From Mycolicibacterium litorale (lineage in GTDB: Bacteria > Actinomycetota > Actinomycetes > Mycobacteriales > Mycobacteriaceae), in contig NZ_AP023287.1 of NCBI RefSeq assembly GCF_014218295.1, forward strand, positions 1,860,001 through 1,924,000: a DNA stretch of 64,000 nt, in the 5' to 3' direction. The notes beneath the pieces are model-generated. The model was not told the origin of the DNA. It did no database searches and saw nothing but the letters and a program-made list of their open reading frames with translations. The translations under genes were made by a program, and so were the position numbers. The number at the start of each line of letters is the position of its first letter. Position 1 is the first letter of the stretch. Positions 39,414 to 48,650 of the stretch are shown here, in pieces.

Positions 39414-40861
39414 TTCGCTTTTCCGGCGGCCAGGCTCGGCAGTTCCCTGATGCCGAACTCGCGCCGCAGCATCGTGCGGGCGGCGTAGTAGCCGGCCATC
39501 CCGTGCACGCCGGTGCCGGGCGGCGTGGCCGACGAACACAGATACGCCTTCGGAATCGGCGTCGTCCACGGGTCGAGGCGCCATGTGGGTCCGACCATCG
39601 CGGCGAAGATCGTCGCCCCGCCGACGATGATGTCGCCGCCGACGTAGTTGGCATTGTGTGACGACATCTGCGCCGCCGGTACGCACCGCACCCCGAGCAC
39701 CAGATCGCGGAAACCCGGTGCGGCGCGTTCGAACATGGCGGTCACCGTCTCGGTGAGGTCGGCCCGCGATCCCGACGGCACGTGCGCGTACGTCCAGAGG
39801 GGCCGGCGGCCGTTGGCGTCGATGCGTGACCGATCCGCCAGGTGCGGCAGCGACGCCAGCACCATCGGCCACTCGGCGTGCCGCCCGGCGGCGACCTCCC
39901 GTTCGGCGAGCGCCATCTGCGCCCTGCTGCCGCCCATGTGCACGGTGACGGCGTCGCGCACCCGCGGGTCGCGCCACGGGATCTCCCCGGACAGCACGAA
40001 GTCGACCTTGCAGACACCGGGTCCATACCGGTAGCGGCGCAGCGCCTTGGCGTAGCGCGGCGGGACCGCGTCGCCGTAGATGCCCAGCAGCGCGGTCGGT
40101 GCGGTGTCGTAGATCGTCACCCCGGCCGGCGGCGTGGTGACCGGTTCGCCGAGGACCAGTTCGCCGCCGTGCGCTTCGAGGTCGGCGATCAGCGCGTCGG
40201 CGATCTGCTGCGTGCCGCCGACGGGGACCGGCCAGCCCGCGGTGTGCGCGACGGTGCCGAGCATCAGCCCCGCGCCGCTGTTCACCGGCGACGGCATGGT
40301 CGAGATGGCGTGCACGCCGACGCCGGTGAACAGCGCCCTGGCGTCCTCGCCGCGCAGCGACCCCCACAACGGGCTGCCCTGGGCGAGCACCCGAAGCCCC
40401 GTGCGCACCGTCGTCGGCAGATCCGGCGGCAGCGACCGTTTGTCGCCGAGGAAGAAGCCGAGTACACCGTCGACGTGCTCGACGAGCGGTCCGAACAACG
40501 TGCGCCACGAGCCGCCGTGGTCCAGTTCGGCGCAGGTGCGCTCCAGCGACCGGTATGCCACCGCCGCGGGCCGGCCCGGCAGCGGGTTGGCGTAGGAGAC
40601 CTCCGGCGAGACCAGCGAGACACCGCGTGCCGCCAGGTCGAACTCGGCGAAGAAGGGTGACGCCACGCCGAGCGGATGCACCGCCGAGCACACGTCGTGC
40701 AGCACGTCGGGGAACTCCGGGTCGGCGGCACTGCGCGCGCCGCCACCGGGGGTGGGCTGCGCCTCGAGCACCCGCACCGACAACCCCGCACGTGCGCAGA
40801 TGACGGCGGCCGCCAACCCGTTGGGGCCGCTGCCGACGACAGTGACGTCCACTTCGCTCAT
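39404..40861 (-). CDS. FAD-dependent oxidoreductase, phytoene desaturase-like (Rv2997-like)
   Basis: 485 residues. FAD-binding VVGSGPNGLAAAVICARAG (8-26) and a distal ARAGLSVRVLEA strand define the NAD(P)/FAD amine-oxidase/phytoene-desaturase superfamily; YLCSSATPPGTGVHGMAGYYAA near the end is the second FAD motif. No carotenoid genes are nearby. The same gene stands beside serA in M. tuberculosis. Substrate unknown. Confidence 0.85.
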   Translation of the reverse strand: MSEVDVTVVGSGPNGLAAAVICARAGLSVRVLEAQPTPGGGARSAADPEFPDVLHDVCSAVHPLGVASPFFAEFDLAARGVSLVSPEVSYANPLPGRPAAVAYRSLERTCAELDHGGSWRTLFGPLVEHVDGVLGFFLGDKRSLPPDLPTTVRTGLRVLAQGSPLWGSLRGEDARALFTGVGVHAISTMPSPVNSGAGLMLGTVAHTAGWPVPVGGTQQIADALIADLEAHGGELVLGEPVTTPPAGVTIYDTAPTALLGIYGDAVPPRYAKALRRYRYGPGVCKVDFVLSGEIPWRDPRVRDAVTVHMGGSRAQMALAEREVAAGRHAEWPMVLASLPHLADRSRIDANGRRPLWTYAHVPSGSRADLTETVTAMFERAAPGFRDLVLGVRCVPAAQMSSHNANYVGGDIIVGGATIFAAMVGPTWRLDPWTTPIPKAYLCSSATPPGTGVHGMAGYYAARTMLRREFGIRELPSLAAGKANSV

Positions 40862-40919
40862 CTCCCCGCGCCGCTACACCTGCCCGTATCCTGCCCGCCG
40901 GTCCGAAACTACCGACCTT

Positions 40920-40925
40920 TAGGCT
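40920..40925 (+). promoter_or_regulatory. -10 box of serA
   Basis: TAGGCT, 6 nt before the serA GTG; leaderless spacing. Confidence 0.5.
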
Positions 40926-40931
40926 GACCGG

Positions 40932-42518
40932 GTGAGTCTTCCTGTTGTACTGATTGCCGACAAGCTTGCGGAGAGCACCGTCGCCGCCCTCGGTGACCAG
41001 GTCGAAGTCCGCTGGGTCGACGGTCCCGACCGCGAGAAACTGCTGGCCGCCGTCCCCGACGCCGACGCCCTGCTCGTGCGCTCGGCCACCACCGTCGACG
41101 CCGAAGTCCTGGCCGCCGCGCCGAAGCTCAAGATCGTCGCTCGCGCGGGTGTCGGCCTGGACAACGTGGACGTCGACGCCGCCACCGCCCGCGGTGTGCT
41201 GGTGGTCAACGCGCCGACGTCGAACATCCACAGCGCCGCCGAACACGCGATCGCCCTGATGCTGTCCGCCGCGCGCCAGATCCCGGCCGCCGACGCGACC
41301 CTGCGCGCCCACACCTGGAAGCGGTCGTCGTTCTCCGGCACGGAGATCTACGGCAAGACCGTCGGTGTCGTCGGGTTGGGTCGCATCGGTCAGTTGGTGG
41401 CGGCCCGGCTGGCGGCGTTCGGCACCCACGTCGTCGCCTACGACCCGTACGTGTCGCAGGCGCGGGCGGCGCAGCTCGGCATCGAGTTGCTCTCCCTCGA
41501 CGAGTTGCTGGCGCGCGCGGACTTCATCTCGGTGCACCTGCCCAAGACCCCGGAGACCGCCGGGCTGATCGGTAAGGACGCGCTGGCCAAGACCAAGCCG
41601 GGCGTGATCATCGTCAACGCCGCGCGCGGCGGGCTGGTCGACGAGCAGGCCCTGGCCGACGCCGTGACCGGCGGCCACGTGCGCGCCGCGGGTCTCGACG
41701 TGTTCGCCACCGAACCCTGCACCGACAGCCCGTTGTTCGAGCTGCCGGAGGTGGTCGTGACGCCGCATCTGGGCGCCTCCACCGCTGAGGCGCAGGACCG
41801 CGCGGGCACCGACGTGGCGGCGAGCGTGCGGCTGGCGCTGGCCGGCGAATTCGTCCCGGACGCGGTCAACGTCGGCGGCGGGGTCGTCGGGGAAGAGGTC
41901 GCGCCGTGGCTGGACCTGGTCCGCAAACTCGGCCTGCTGGCAGGCACGCTGGCCACCGAGCCGACGACCACGCTGTCGGTGCGGGTGTGTGGGGAGCTGG
42001 CCGCCGAAGAGGTTGACATCCTTCGGCTTTCGGCCCTTCGGGGGCTCTTCTCGACGGTGACCGACCAGCAGGTGACGTTCGTCAACGCGCCAGGCCTGGC
42101 CGCCGAGCGCGGGGTGCAGTCCGAACTCACCACCGCCTCGGAGAGCCCGAACCACCGCAGCGTCGTCGACGTGCGGGCGGTGGGCGCCGACGGTTCGGTC
42201 ACCAACGTGGCCGGCACCCTGTCGGGCCCGCAACAGGTGGAGAAGATCGTCCAGATCAACGGGCGGAACTTCGATCTGCGGGCCGAGGGCGTCAACCTGA
42301 TCGTGAACTACATCGACCAGCCGGGTGCGCTCGGCAAGATCGGCACGCTGCTCGGCGGGGCCGAGGTCAACATCCACGCGGCCCAACTCAGCGAGGACGC
42401 CGAAGGTCCGGGTGCGACGATCCTGCTGCGCCTCGACCGTGACGTGCCCGCCGACGTGCGGAGCGCGATCGCCGAGGCGGTCGCCGCCAAGACACTGGAA
42501 GTGGTTGATCTGTCGTGA
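40932..42518 (+). CDS. serA: D-3-phosphoglycerate dehydrogenase
   Basis: 528 residues, the long form with an extra allosteric substrate-binding (ASB) domain and a C-terminal ACT domain, as in M. tuberculosis. NAD-binding [17 protein letters not shown], catalytic Arg in NAARGG, Glu and His in TPHLGAST. It oxidises 3-phosphoglycerate in serine synthesis; the ACT domain ([20 protein letters not shown]) binds serine for feedback. leuB follows at once. Confidence 0.95.
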   Translation: MSLPVVLIADKLAESTVAALGDQVEVRWVDGPDREKLLAAVPDADALLVRSATTVDAEVLAAAPKLKIVARAGVGLDNVDVDAATARGVLVVNAPTSNIHSAAEHAIALMLSAARQIPAADATLRAHTWKRSSFSGTEIYGKTVGVVGLGRIGQLVAARLAAFGTHVVAYDPYVSQARAAQLGIELLSLDELLARADFISVHLPKTPETAGLIGKDALAKTKPGVIIVNAARGGLVDEQALADAVTGGHVRAAGLDVFATEPCTDSPLFELPEVVVTPHLGASTAEAQDRAGTDVAASVRLALAGEFVPDAVNVGGGVVGEEVAPWLDLVRKLGLLAGTLATEPTTTLSVRVCGELAAEEVDILRLSALRGLFSTVTDQQVTFVNAPGLAAERGVQSELTTASESPNHRSVVDVRAVGADGSVTNVAGTLSGPQQVEKIVQINGRNFDLRAEGVNLIVNYIDQPGALGKIGTLLGGAEVNIHAAQLSEDAEGPGATILLRLDRDVPADVRSAIAEAVAAKTLEVVDLS

Positions 42519-42520
42519 CC

Positions 42521-43531
42521 ATGAATCTGGCGATCATCGCGGGCGACGGCATCGGGCCCGAGGTCATCGGCGAGGCCGTGAAGGTCCTCGACGCCGTCGT
42601 GCCGAACGTCGAGAAGACCAGCTACGACCTCGGCGCGCGGCGCTATCACGCCACCGGCGAGATCCTGCCCGACTCCGTGCTCGAGGAGATCAAGGCGCAC
42701 GACGCGATCCTGCTCGGTGCGATCGGCGATCCGTCCGTGCCCAGCGGGGTCCTCGAACGGGGTCTGCTGCTGCGCATCCGGTTCGCCCTCGACCACCACA
42801 TCAACCTGCGGCCGGCGAAGCTCTACCCCGGGGTGACCGGTCCGTTGGCCGGCAACCCCGAGATCGACTTCGTCGTGGTGCGGGAGGGAACCGAGGGTCC
42901 CTACACCGGCACCGGCGGCGCGATCCGCGTCGGCACCCCCCACGAGGTGGCCACCGAGGTGAGCCTCAACACCGCCTTCGGTGTGCGCCGGGTGGTCGAG
43001 GACGCATTTCGCCGAGCCCGGCGGCGCCGCAAGCACCTCACCCTGGTGCACAAGAACAACGTGCTGACCTTCGCCGGTGCGCTGTGGTGGCGCACCGTGC
43101 AGGAGGTGGGCGCCGAATACCCCGACGTGGAGGTGGCCTACCAGCACGTCGACGCCGCCATGATCCACATCGTCACCGACCCCGGCCGGTTCGACGTGAT
43201 CGTCACCGACAACCTGTTCGGTGACATCGTCACCGATCTCGCCGCCGCGGTGTGCGGCGGTATCGGGTTGGCCGCCAGCGGCAACATCGACGCCACGCGC
43301 ACCAACCCGTCGATGTTCGAGCCGGTTCACGGCAGCGCCCCGGACATCGCGGGTCAGGGCATCGCTGATCCGACCGCGGCGATCATGTCGGTGGCGCTGC
43401 TGCTCGCGCACGTCGGCGAGACCGATGCTGCCGCCCGCGTCGACAAGGCGGTGGAAGCGCATCTGGCCGGCCGCGGTGACGAGAAACTCGGCACGAGTGC
43501 CGTCGGCGACCGGATCGTCGGTCTGCTGTAG
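42521..43531 (+). CDS. leuB: 3-isopropylmalate dehydrogenase
   Basis: 336 residues, the same length as I recall for M. tuberculosis Leu[13 protein letters not shown] at the start, [11 protein letters not shown], the metal-binding [12 protein letters not shown] and NAD-binding [15 protein letters not shown]. It oxidises and decarboxylates 3-isopropylmalate in leucine synthesis. The ATG at 42521 is preferred; a GTG at 42515 overlaps the serA stop (GTGA), so coupling is likely. Confidence 0.95.
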   Translation: MNLAIIAGDGIGPEVIGEAVKVLDAVVPNVEKTSYDLGARRYHATGEILPDSVLEEIKAHDAILLGAIGDPSVPSGVLERGLLLRIRFALDHHINLRPAKLYPGVTGPLAGNPEIDFVVVREGTEGPYTGTGGAIRVGTPHEVATEVSLNTAFGVRRVVEDAFRRARRRRKHLTLVHKNNVLTFAGALWWRTVQEVGAEYPDVEVAYQHVDAAMIHIVTDPGRFDVIVTDNLFGDIVTDLAAAVCGGIGLAASGNIDATRTNPSMFEPVHGSAPDIAGQGIADPTAAIMSVALLLAHVGETDAAARVDKAVEAHLAGRGDEKLGTSAVGDRIVGLL

Positions 43532-44143
43532 GTGACGCTGGCGAGGCAGTGCCGGCTGTTCGCGATCGGCTCGACGCTGTTCGCGCTCGCCACGGTGCCG
43601 GGTTTCGCCGCGACCGCCGGTGCGGGCGCCGCCAACGCGCTGTGCTTCGCCGGTTCGTTCTTCTTCACCAGCGCCGCATGGGTGCAGCTGTCGCGGTCCA
43701 GGGCGGGTTCGCGTCTGGAATACCTCTCGGCGGCAACCCAATTCATGGGCACCCTGCTGTTCAACGTCAGCACCGGTGCGGCCGTGTGGGCGCACGCGGT
43801 GACCGAGCAGCGCCGTCTGGTGTGGGCGCCGGACGCCACCGGATCGGTGGCGTTCCTCGTCAGCGGCGCGTTCGGGATCGCCGCGGTCAGTGCCGCGGTG
43901 GGTCGCTACGCGCCCGGATCGCGCGACTGGCAGGCCCAGTGGGTCAACATGATCGGCTGCCTCGCGTTCGGCGTGTCGGCGGTGGGAGCGTTCGTCACAC
44001 CCACCGGCATCACCGAGGATGCGCTGCTGGCCAACCTCGGCACCTTCATCGGGGCGTTGTGCTTCCTGGCGGCGGCGCTGCTGGTGTTGCCGCGGGGATC
44101 GACAGGAACCCGCCGCGGTCGCTTGCCACCCGGCCCTCCTTGA
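43532..44143 (+). CDS. YrhK-like multi-pass membrane protein
   Basis: 203 residues with about six hydrophobic segments. Repeated N/F/G-rich units (LFAIGSTLFALA, ALCFAGSFFFTSAAW, NMIGCLAFGVSAVGAF, NLGTFIGALCFLAAAL) resemble YrhK-domain proteins. Function unknown. The GTG begins on the base after the leuB stop. Its last 98 nt are antisense to the 3' end of the convergent amidohydrolase gene. Confidence 0.7.
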   Translation: MTLARQCRLFAIGSTLFALATVPGFAATAGAGAANALCFAGSFFFTSAAWVQLSRSRAGSRLEYLSAATQFMGTLLFNVSTGAAVWAHAVTEQRRLVWAPDATGSVAFLVSGAFGIAAVSAAVGRYAPGSRDWQAQWVNMIGCLAFGVSAVGAFVTPTGITEDALLANLGTFIGALCFLAAALLVLPRGSTGTRRGRLPPGPP

Positions 44144-45323
44144 GCACCAGGAGGATGTTCTCGGCGTCGCCGAGCGTGTCGATGTCGGCGAGCGGGTCAC
44201 CCCGCACCACCACCAGATCGGCCAGCTTGCCCGCCTCCACGGTGCCGAGTCGATCGGACAGCCCGCACAATTCGGCCGCCGCCGACGTGCCCGCGACGAT
44301 GGCCTGCATCGGCGTCAGACCGCCGAACCGGACCAGCAGTCCCAGTTCCCGCAGATTGGTGCCGTGCTGCGGGCCGAGCCCCGCGTCGGTGCCGACGGCG
44401 ATCCTCACCCCGGCGGCAGCCGACGCGGCGATCGACTCGTGGGCGAGGGCATGCCAGTGCGCGCTCTTGGCCTGCCCGGCCGGCGAGGCGGTCACGTCGG
44501 CCATCGTCTCCAGCAGGGTGGGCACCAGGAAGATGCCGGCCTCGACCATCCGGCGCCGCAGCGCGTCGTCGAGTTGGTAGCCGTGTTCGACGCTGGTGAC
44601 CCCGGCGTCCACGGCGGCCTCGATCCCGGCACGGCCGATGGCGTGTGCCGCAACACGTTTGTTCCCGTAGGCCGCGGCCTCTTCGACGACGGCGGCGATC
44701 AGTTCCCGCCGCATGCCGAGCCAGTCGGGCTGGTCGCTGGGGGAGCTCACCCCACCGCTGGAGGCGACCTTGAGGACGTCGGCGCCCGCGGCGATCAGTT
44801 CACGGGTGCGCCGCCGCGCCTCGTCGACCGTGTCGACCAGCGAGCCGCCGATCAACGGGGTCAGGTCGAGACCGGACGGCAGGTGGAAGTCGGCGTGGCC
44901 GCAGGTCTGGCTCATCATGGCGACCGCCACCAGCAGGCGTGGCCCTTCGATGAGACCGTGCGCGACCGCGTCCCGGACCCCGGCGTCGACGCCCATCAGG
45001 TCACGCGCCGTGGTGACCCCGTTGTGCAGCGTCACCCGCAGCCGCTCGATCAGCTGGAAGGAGCGGTAGGACGGCGGGTGCAGCGCCAGATCGAGTGGTG
45101 GTGCACCGGCGCCGGGGAGGCCGAAATGCACGTGGCAGTCGAAGAATCCGGGGCACAGGGTGTTGCCGCCGAGATCGACACGCACCGCCTCAGCGACCGG
45201 TGCATCTGATTGCTTTCCCGCCCAACGGATATGGCCGTCCTCGACCAGTACCGCGGCGTCGGCCAGCGGCGCGGCGCCGGTTCCGTCGACGAGGGTGGCG
45301 TGGTGCAGCAGCACGGGTTTCAC
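44046..45323 (-). CDS. Metal-dependent amidohydrolase family protein
   Basis: 425 residues. DCHVHFG (metal-binding HxH), a probable metal Lys in ADVLKVASSGG, HAIGRAG and EHGYQL with His ligands, and the catalytic Asp in AVGTDAGLG define the imidazolonepropionase/prolidase-like amidohydrolase branch. It hydrolyses an amide or cyclic bond in an unknown substrate. GTG start with TAGGTT 6 nt upstream. The C-terminus (PAATPAAPPPGSTTPR) is encoded opposite the YrhK-like gene and may be an unselected extension. Confidence 0.8.
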   Translation of the reverse strand: MKPVLLHHATLVDGTGAAPLADAAVLVEDGHIRWAGKQSDAPVAEAVRVDLGGNTLCPGFFDCHVHFGLPGAGAPPLDLALHPPSYRSFQLIERLRVTLHNGVTTARDLMGVDAGVRDAVAHGLIEGPRLLVAVAMMSQTCGHADFHLPSGLDLTPLIGGSLVDTVDEARRRTRELIAAGADVLKVASSGGVSSPSDQPDWLGMRRELIAAVVEEAAAYGNKRVAAHAIGRAGIEAAVDAGVTSVEHGYQLDDALRRRMVEAGIFLVPTLLETMADVTASPAGQAKSAHWHALAHESIAASAAAGVRIAVGTDAGLGPQHGTNLRELGLLVRFGGLTPMQAIVAGTSAAAELCGLSDRLGTVEAGKLADLVVVRGDPLADIDTLGDAENILLVLKEGRVASDRGGFLSIPAATPAAPPPGSTTPR

Positions 45324-45329
45324 GCCGTC

Positions 45330-45335
45330 AACCTA
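45330..45335 (-). promoter_or_regulatory. -10 box of the amidohydrolase gene
   Basis: TAGGTT on the minus strand, 6 nt from the GTG at 45323; it overlaps the stop of the upstream monooxygenase gene. Confidence 0.4.
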
Positions 45336-45662
45336 GCGCACGGAGTGAACGGCCTCGACGGTGTAAAGGTGCGGGTCGAATCCGACGGCCAATGCGGCGG
45401 CCGAAGCCATGTGTTCGCGCGCCACCGGGTCGGCCAGCATCCGGCGATAGGCCTCCTGGCTGTCCCACTGTGCGTAGTTGACCACGCGGGTGCGGTCGGC
45501 GCTGAGGTGGATGTTGGCCGAGCGGAAGCCGTCCTGGTGGCGCATCACGTCCTCGGTGGCCTGGCTGAGCAGATCCACCAGCGCCGTCGCGTTCTGCGGT
45601 TCGACGGTGAACACGTTGATGAGCGTGACGTGGGGGCTGCGCTGCTCGATGGTGACGGTCAT
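45333..45662 (-). CDS. Antibiotic biosynthesis monooxygenase (ABM) domain protein
   Basis: 109 residues, a single ABM ferredoxin-like domain (VTLINVFTVEPQNATALVDLL, FRSANIHLSADRTRVVNYAQW, YTVEAVHSVR). Such small dimeric proteins are cofactor-free oxygenases of quinone-like compounds, or of unknown role. The ATG at 45662 has AGGAG before it. Divergent from the MarR gene, with matching operators between them, so it is probably the regulator's target. Confidence 0.82.
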   Translation of the reverse strand: MTVTIEQRSPHVTLINVFTVEPQNATALVDLLSQATEDVMRHQDGFRSANIHLSADRTRVVNYAQWDSQEAYRRMLADPVAREHMASAAALAVGFDPHLYTVEAVHSVR

Positions 45663-45672
45663 TCCGGCTCCT

Positions 45673-45690
45673 ATGTCAGGGTCCTTACAT
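45673..45690. promoter_or_regulatory. MarR operator candidate 1
   Basis: ATGTCAGGGTCCTTACAT, an ATGT...ACAT dyad, 10 bp from the ABM start codon. It matches operator 2 in inverted orientation at 14 of 18 positions. Confidence 0.6.
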
Positions 45691-45708
45691 AGGCGACGGT
45701 AACACAGC

Positions 45709-45726
45709 ATGTAAGGTTCTTGACAT
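45709..45726. promoter_or_regulatory. MarR operator candidate 2
   Basis: ATGTAAGGTTCTTGACAT, covering the MarR -10 box (TAAGGT) and the first two bases of its ATG. Binding here would block the regulator's own promoter. Confidence 0.6.
45712..45717 (+). promoter_or_regulatory. -10 box of the MarR gene
   Basis: TAAGGT, 7 nt before the ATG at 45725, inside operator 2; leaderless spacing. Confidence 0.5.
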
Positions 45727-46153
45727 GACTGCGTCGGTGGAGAGCGGGGTCGGCTATCTCGTCAAACGTGTTCAGCAGGCGCTGCGTCGACGGTGCGATG
45801 CGGCGTTGCGGCGGACGGGGGTGTCGATGTCGCAGTACGCCGTGTTGCGCGCTCTCGCCGATCACCCGCAGGCTTCTGCCGCCGAGCTCGCCCGGCTGTG
45901 TTTCGTGACGCGGCAGTCCCTTCAGGACGTGCTGGCGGGGCTGCGCTCGGCCGGACTGGTCGACGACGCGGACGTGCAAACCCGCGGGCGGGCCCGCGCA
46001 CTGACGCTCACCGCCACCGGACGCCGCCGGTTGGCCGCCGCACACACCGCGGTCATCGCGGTCGAAGCGCAGATGCTGACCGGGCTGAGCGCCACCGACC
46101 GCGACCGGTTGAGCCGGCTGCTCGGCGTGTGTGCGGAGAACCTCGAGGGGTGA
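45725..46153 (+). CDS. MarR family transcriptional regulator
   Basis: 142 residues, all-helical winged-helix MarR fold. SMSQYAVLRALADHP, ASAAELARLCFVTRQSLQDVLAGLRSAG (helix-turn-helix) and RGRARALTLTATGRR (wing). It likely represses itself and the divergent ABM gene through the paired 18-bp sites in the 62-bp gap. Ligand unknown; convergent with the MFS gene. Confidence 0.85.
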   Translation: MTASVESGVGYLVKRVQQALRRRCDAALRRTGVSMSQYAVLRALADHPQASAAELARLCFVTRQSLQDVLAGLRSAGLVDDADVQTRGRARALTLTATGRRRLAAAHTAVIAVEAQMLTGLSATDRDRLSRLLGVCAENLEG

Positions 46154-46157
46154 CGGG

Positions 46158-47348
46158 TCAGTGCCGGCCGGGTGGGGCGTGCACCGGTACGACCGGCAGC
46201 GCCAGCAGCGGCAGCACCGCCAAGACCGCGAACGCCACCGGATATCCGAACGCCCCGATCAGCCCGCCGAAGACGGGTGCGGATGCGGCGGATGCCAAGT
46301 GCTGACTGGTGTTCTGGGCGCCCAGCGCCCGTCCGCTCCAGAACGGTCCGGCGATCTCGGCGATGGCGGTGAACGCCAAACCGTTGTCAGACACCGTGAT
46401 CACCGAGGCGATCACCATCAGCGCGACACTGACCGGCGAATCGAAGGCGTCGCTCAGCGCGAGCAACCCGAGGATCGCGGCTGCGGCGCAGGCGATCCAG
46501 CGGATCGGCCGCAACCGGTCGCCCACCCGGTCGGACAGATAGCCGGCGCCGATTCGCCCGCCGGCGCCGAGGACCTGAGCGACGGTGACCAGTGCGCCCG
46601 CCGATGCCGCCGACCACTTGTGCTCCGACATCAGCCACACCAGCGTGAACGTCCACACCACGGCCTGCGGAACGACCAGGAGCACCGATACGGCGTGGAT
46701 CCGCCACAGCACCCCGGCGCCCCGGTACGGGTTGGCGAGATCCTCGGCGGGGGCCTCGGCGCGCGGTGGCCGCGGCGGGTCGAGCACTCCCAGCAGGCAG
46801 ACGACCGCCGACGCCGCGCACACCGCCGCCGGGAACAGCAGGGCCGCCGCAACGCCGTGGCTCTGAGCGATACGCGGAATCACCAACGCGCCCAGGCCGA
46901 CTCCCAGCGGCACCGAGGCCTGCCGGATGCCCATCACCAGGCCGCGCTGCCGCGCGGGGAACCAGCCGACCACCAGGCGGCCGCTCGCGGAGTTGCTGCT
47001 GGCGGCCGCCATCCCGCCGAGGAACAGCAGCGCGCCGACCGCGGGAAGGGAGTCGACGGCCGCAGCGGCGAACGCGGCGGCGGCGGTGAGCGCCGAACCG
47101 ACGCTCAGTACGAAACGCTCACCGACCCGGTCGACGACATAGCCCCACGCGATCAGGGTGACCACCATGCCGAAACTCGGCATCGACGACATCAAGCCGG
47201 CCAGCGCGAGGTCGAGGCCGCGTTCGGTGTGCAGGGTGGGGATGAGGAACGCCGCACCGTAGATGAAGACGTTGGCGCACATGGTCGCGGTCACGCCCAG
47301 CACCAACATCGACCAGCGGCGCAGCGTGCCGATCGCCGGAGTGGTCAT
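46158..47348 (-). CDS. MFS transporter (Rv2994-like)
   Basis: 396 residues with about 12 transmembrane helices. A conserved MFS motif A variant appears as WGYVVDRVGERFVL after helix 2, with a second copy GAGYLSDRVGDRLRP in the second half. It ends PVVPVHAPPGRH. Substrate unknown; the M. tuberculosis homologue Rv2994 also lies between leuB and the FAA hydrolase gene. The ATG at 47348 is preferred to 47357 for its GGGGG upstream. Confidence 0.82.
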   Translation of the reverse strand: MTTPAIGTLRRWSMLVLGVTATMCANVFIYGAAFLIPTLHTERGLDLALAGLMSSMPSFGMVVTLIAWGYVVDRVGERFVLSVGSALTAAAAFAAAAVDSLPAVGALLFLGGMAAASSNSASGRLVVGWFPARQRGLVMGIRQASVPLGVGLGALVIPRIAQSHGVAAALLFPAAVCAASAVVCLLGVLDPPRPPRAEAPAEDLANPYRGAGVLWRIHAVSVLLVVPQAVVWTFTLVWLMSEHKWSAASAGALVTVAQVLGAGGRIGAGYLSDRVGDRLRPIRWIACAAAAILGLLALSDAFDSPVSVALMVIASVITVSDNGLAFTAIAEIAGPFWSGRALGAQNTSQHLASAASAPVFGGLIGAFGYPVAFAVLAVLPLLALPVVPVHAPPGRH

Positions 47349-47369
47349 GACCCCCATGGTGGCAGATGT

Positions 47370-47412
47370 GTCTCATATGTTTGAATCCGCGTCTCATATT
47401 TCGAGATCTCGA
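47370..47412. repeat. Direct repeats and palindrome in the MFS/lipase divergent promoter
   Basis: GTCTCATAT occurs at 47370-47378 and 47391-47399, 21 bp apart (two helical turns). It is followed by the perfect palindrome TCGAGATCTCGA (47401-47412). They lie between the divergent start codons at 47348 and 47435, so a shared regulator is possible. Confidence 0.6.
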
Positions 47413-47434
47413 GAATGGTGCGTACCGTGACGGC

Positions 47435-48634
47435 GTGAGGTGGAGATCTGTTGCCGCAGCGGCGCTGCTGGTCGGCGGTGTGACCGTGGTGGCCCCGGCG
47501 GCACCGGTCTCGGCCGCCGTGCCCAACTGGTCGGGGCTCGACGCCCGCCACTACGCCGGTGACATCCCGGCGCCGGGCGCGGTGATCGAGGACGTGGAGC
47601 TGGCTCCGGGACTGTCTGTGCGGGGGGCCGGTGCGGCACGCCGCATCCTGTACGCGACGCGCGATCAGCACGACGAGGCCGCGGTCAGCACCGCCGCGGT
47701 GTTCCTGCCGCACGGGGAACCGCCCGCCGGCGGCTGGCCCACGGTCGCGTGGGCGCACGGCACCGTCGGTCTCGGCGACGACTGCACCCCCTCGGCGCTG
47801 CCGCGCAGCGCGCGCGACGACGAATACCTGACCCATTGGCTCGACCAGGGATACGCCGTCGTGGCCACCGACTACACCGGCCTCGGCACCCCCGGCCTGA
47901 TGAGCTACCTCAACAGCACGGCCACCGCTCGCGCGGTCGTCGACTCCGTGGTGGCCGCGCACGACCTCGGCCTGCCCCTGTCGCCGCGGTGGGCCATCGT
48001 CGGGCAGTCCCAAGGTGGTGGGGCGGCGGTCAGCAGCGCACGCTGGGCCACCGAGTTCAGCAGGGGTAGCGGGCTGGACTACCGCGGGGTGGTGGCCACC
48101 GGAACGCCGGCCGACATCGAACAGGTCGTCAAGCGCGCCGGGCCCGACATGGTGTTGCCGCCCGAGCTCGGTGCTGCCGCCAACAGCTACGCCGCCTACA
48201 TCCTGGCGGGGTTCCGTGAGGCCAGGCCCGATCTCGACGTCGACAGCGTGCTCAGCCCGCAGGGGCGGGAAGCGGCCGACCTGGCCGAGACGCTGTGTAC
48301 CGCCGCGCTCGACGAGGCGCTCGCCGAGCGCACACCCGCACAGTTCTTCCGCGCGCCGCTGGTGTCGCTGCCGGGTGCGGCCGAGGCGTTGGACGCCTAC
48401 CTGGGCACTCCGGTCAGCGGCTACGACCGGCCCCTGTTCCTGGGCGTGGGACTACGCGACCGCGATGTGCCGCCCAGCTCGACACTGAGCCTCTACGACC
48501 AACTGACCGCCAACCGCCAGGACGTGACGCTGCGGGTCTACCCCGATGAGGACCACAGCGGGACGGTGCTCGCATCGCTGCCCGACTCCACACCGTTCCT
48601 GCGGACGGCGCTTGCCGGGGGTGCCGGCGGCTGA
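47435..48634 (+). CDS. Secreted alpha/beta-hydrolase lipase (LIP family)
   Basis: 399 residues. N-terminal signal peptide (WRSVAAAALLVGGVTVV to PVSAA). Catalytic nucleophile in VGQSQGGGAA, oxyanion-type AWAHGTVG, and a late His in YPDEDHSGTV. Matches secretory lipase/triacylglycerol lipase proteins of actinobacteria, exported to hydrolyse lipid esters. The GTG at 47435 is the first start that gives a normal signal peptide. Confidence 0.82.
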   Translation: MRWRSVAAAALLVGGVTVVAPAAPVSAAVPNWSGLDARHYAGDIPAPGAVIEDVELAPGLSVRGAGAARRILYATRDQHDEAAVSTAAVFLPHGEPPAGGWPTVAWAHGTVGLGDDCTPSALPRSARDDEYLTHWLDQGYAVVATDYTGLGTPGLMSYLNSTATARAVVDSVVAAHDLGLPLSPRWAIVGQSQGGGAAVSSARWATEFSRGSGLDYRGVVATGTPADIEQVVKRAGPDMVLPPELGAAANSYAAYILAGFREARPDLDVDSVLSPQGREAADLAETLCTAALDEALAERTPAQFFRAPLVSLPGAAEALDAYLGTPVSGYDRPLFLGVGLRDRDVPPSSTLSLYDQLTANRQDVTLRVYPDEDHSGTVLASLPDSTPFLRTALAGGAGG

Positions 48635-48637
48635 CAC

Positions 48638-48643
48638 TAGGCT
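48638..48643 (+). promoter_or_regulatory. -10 box of the FAA hydrolase/gltX unit
   Basis: TAGGCT, 7 nt before the ATG at 48651; leaderless spacing. Confidence 0.5.
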
Positions 48644-48650
48644 GGCATTC

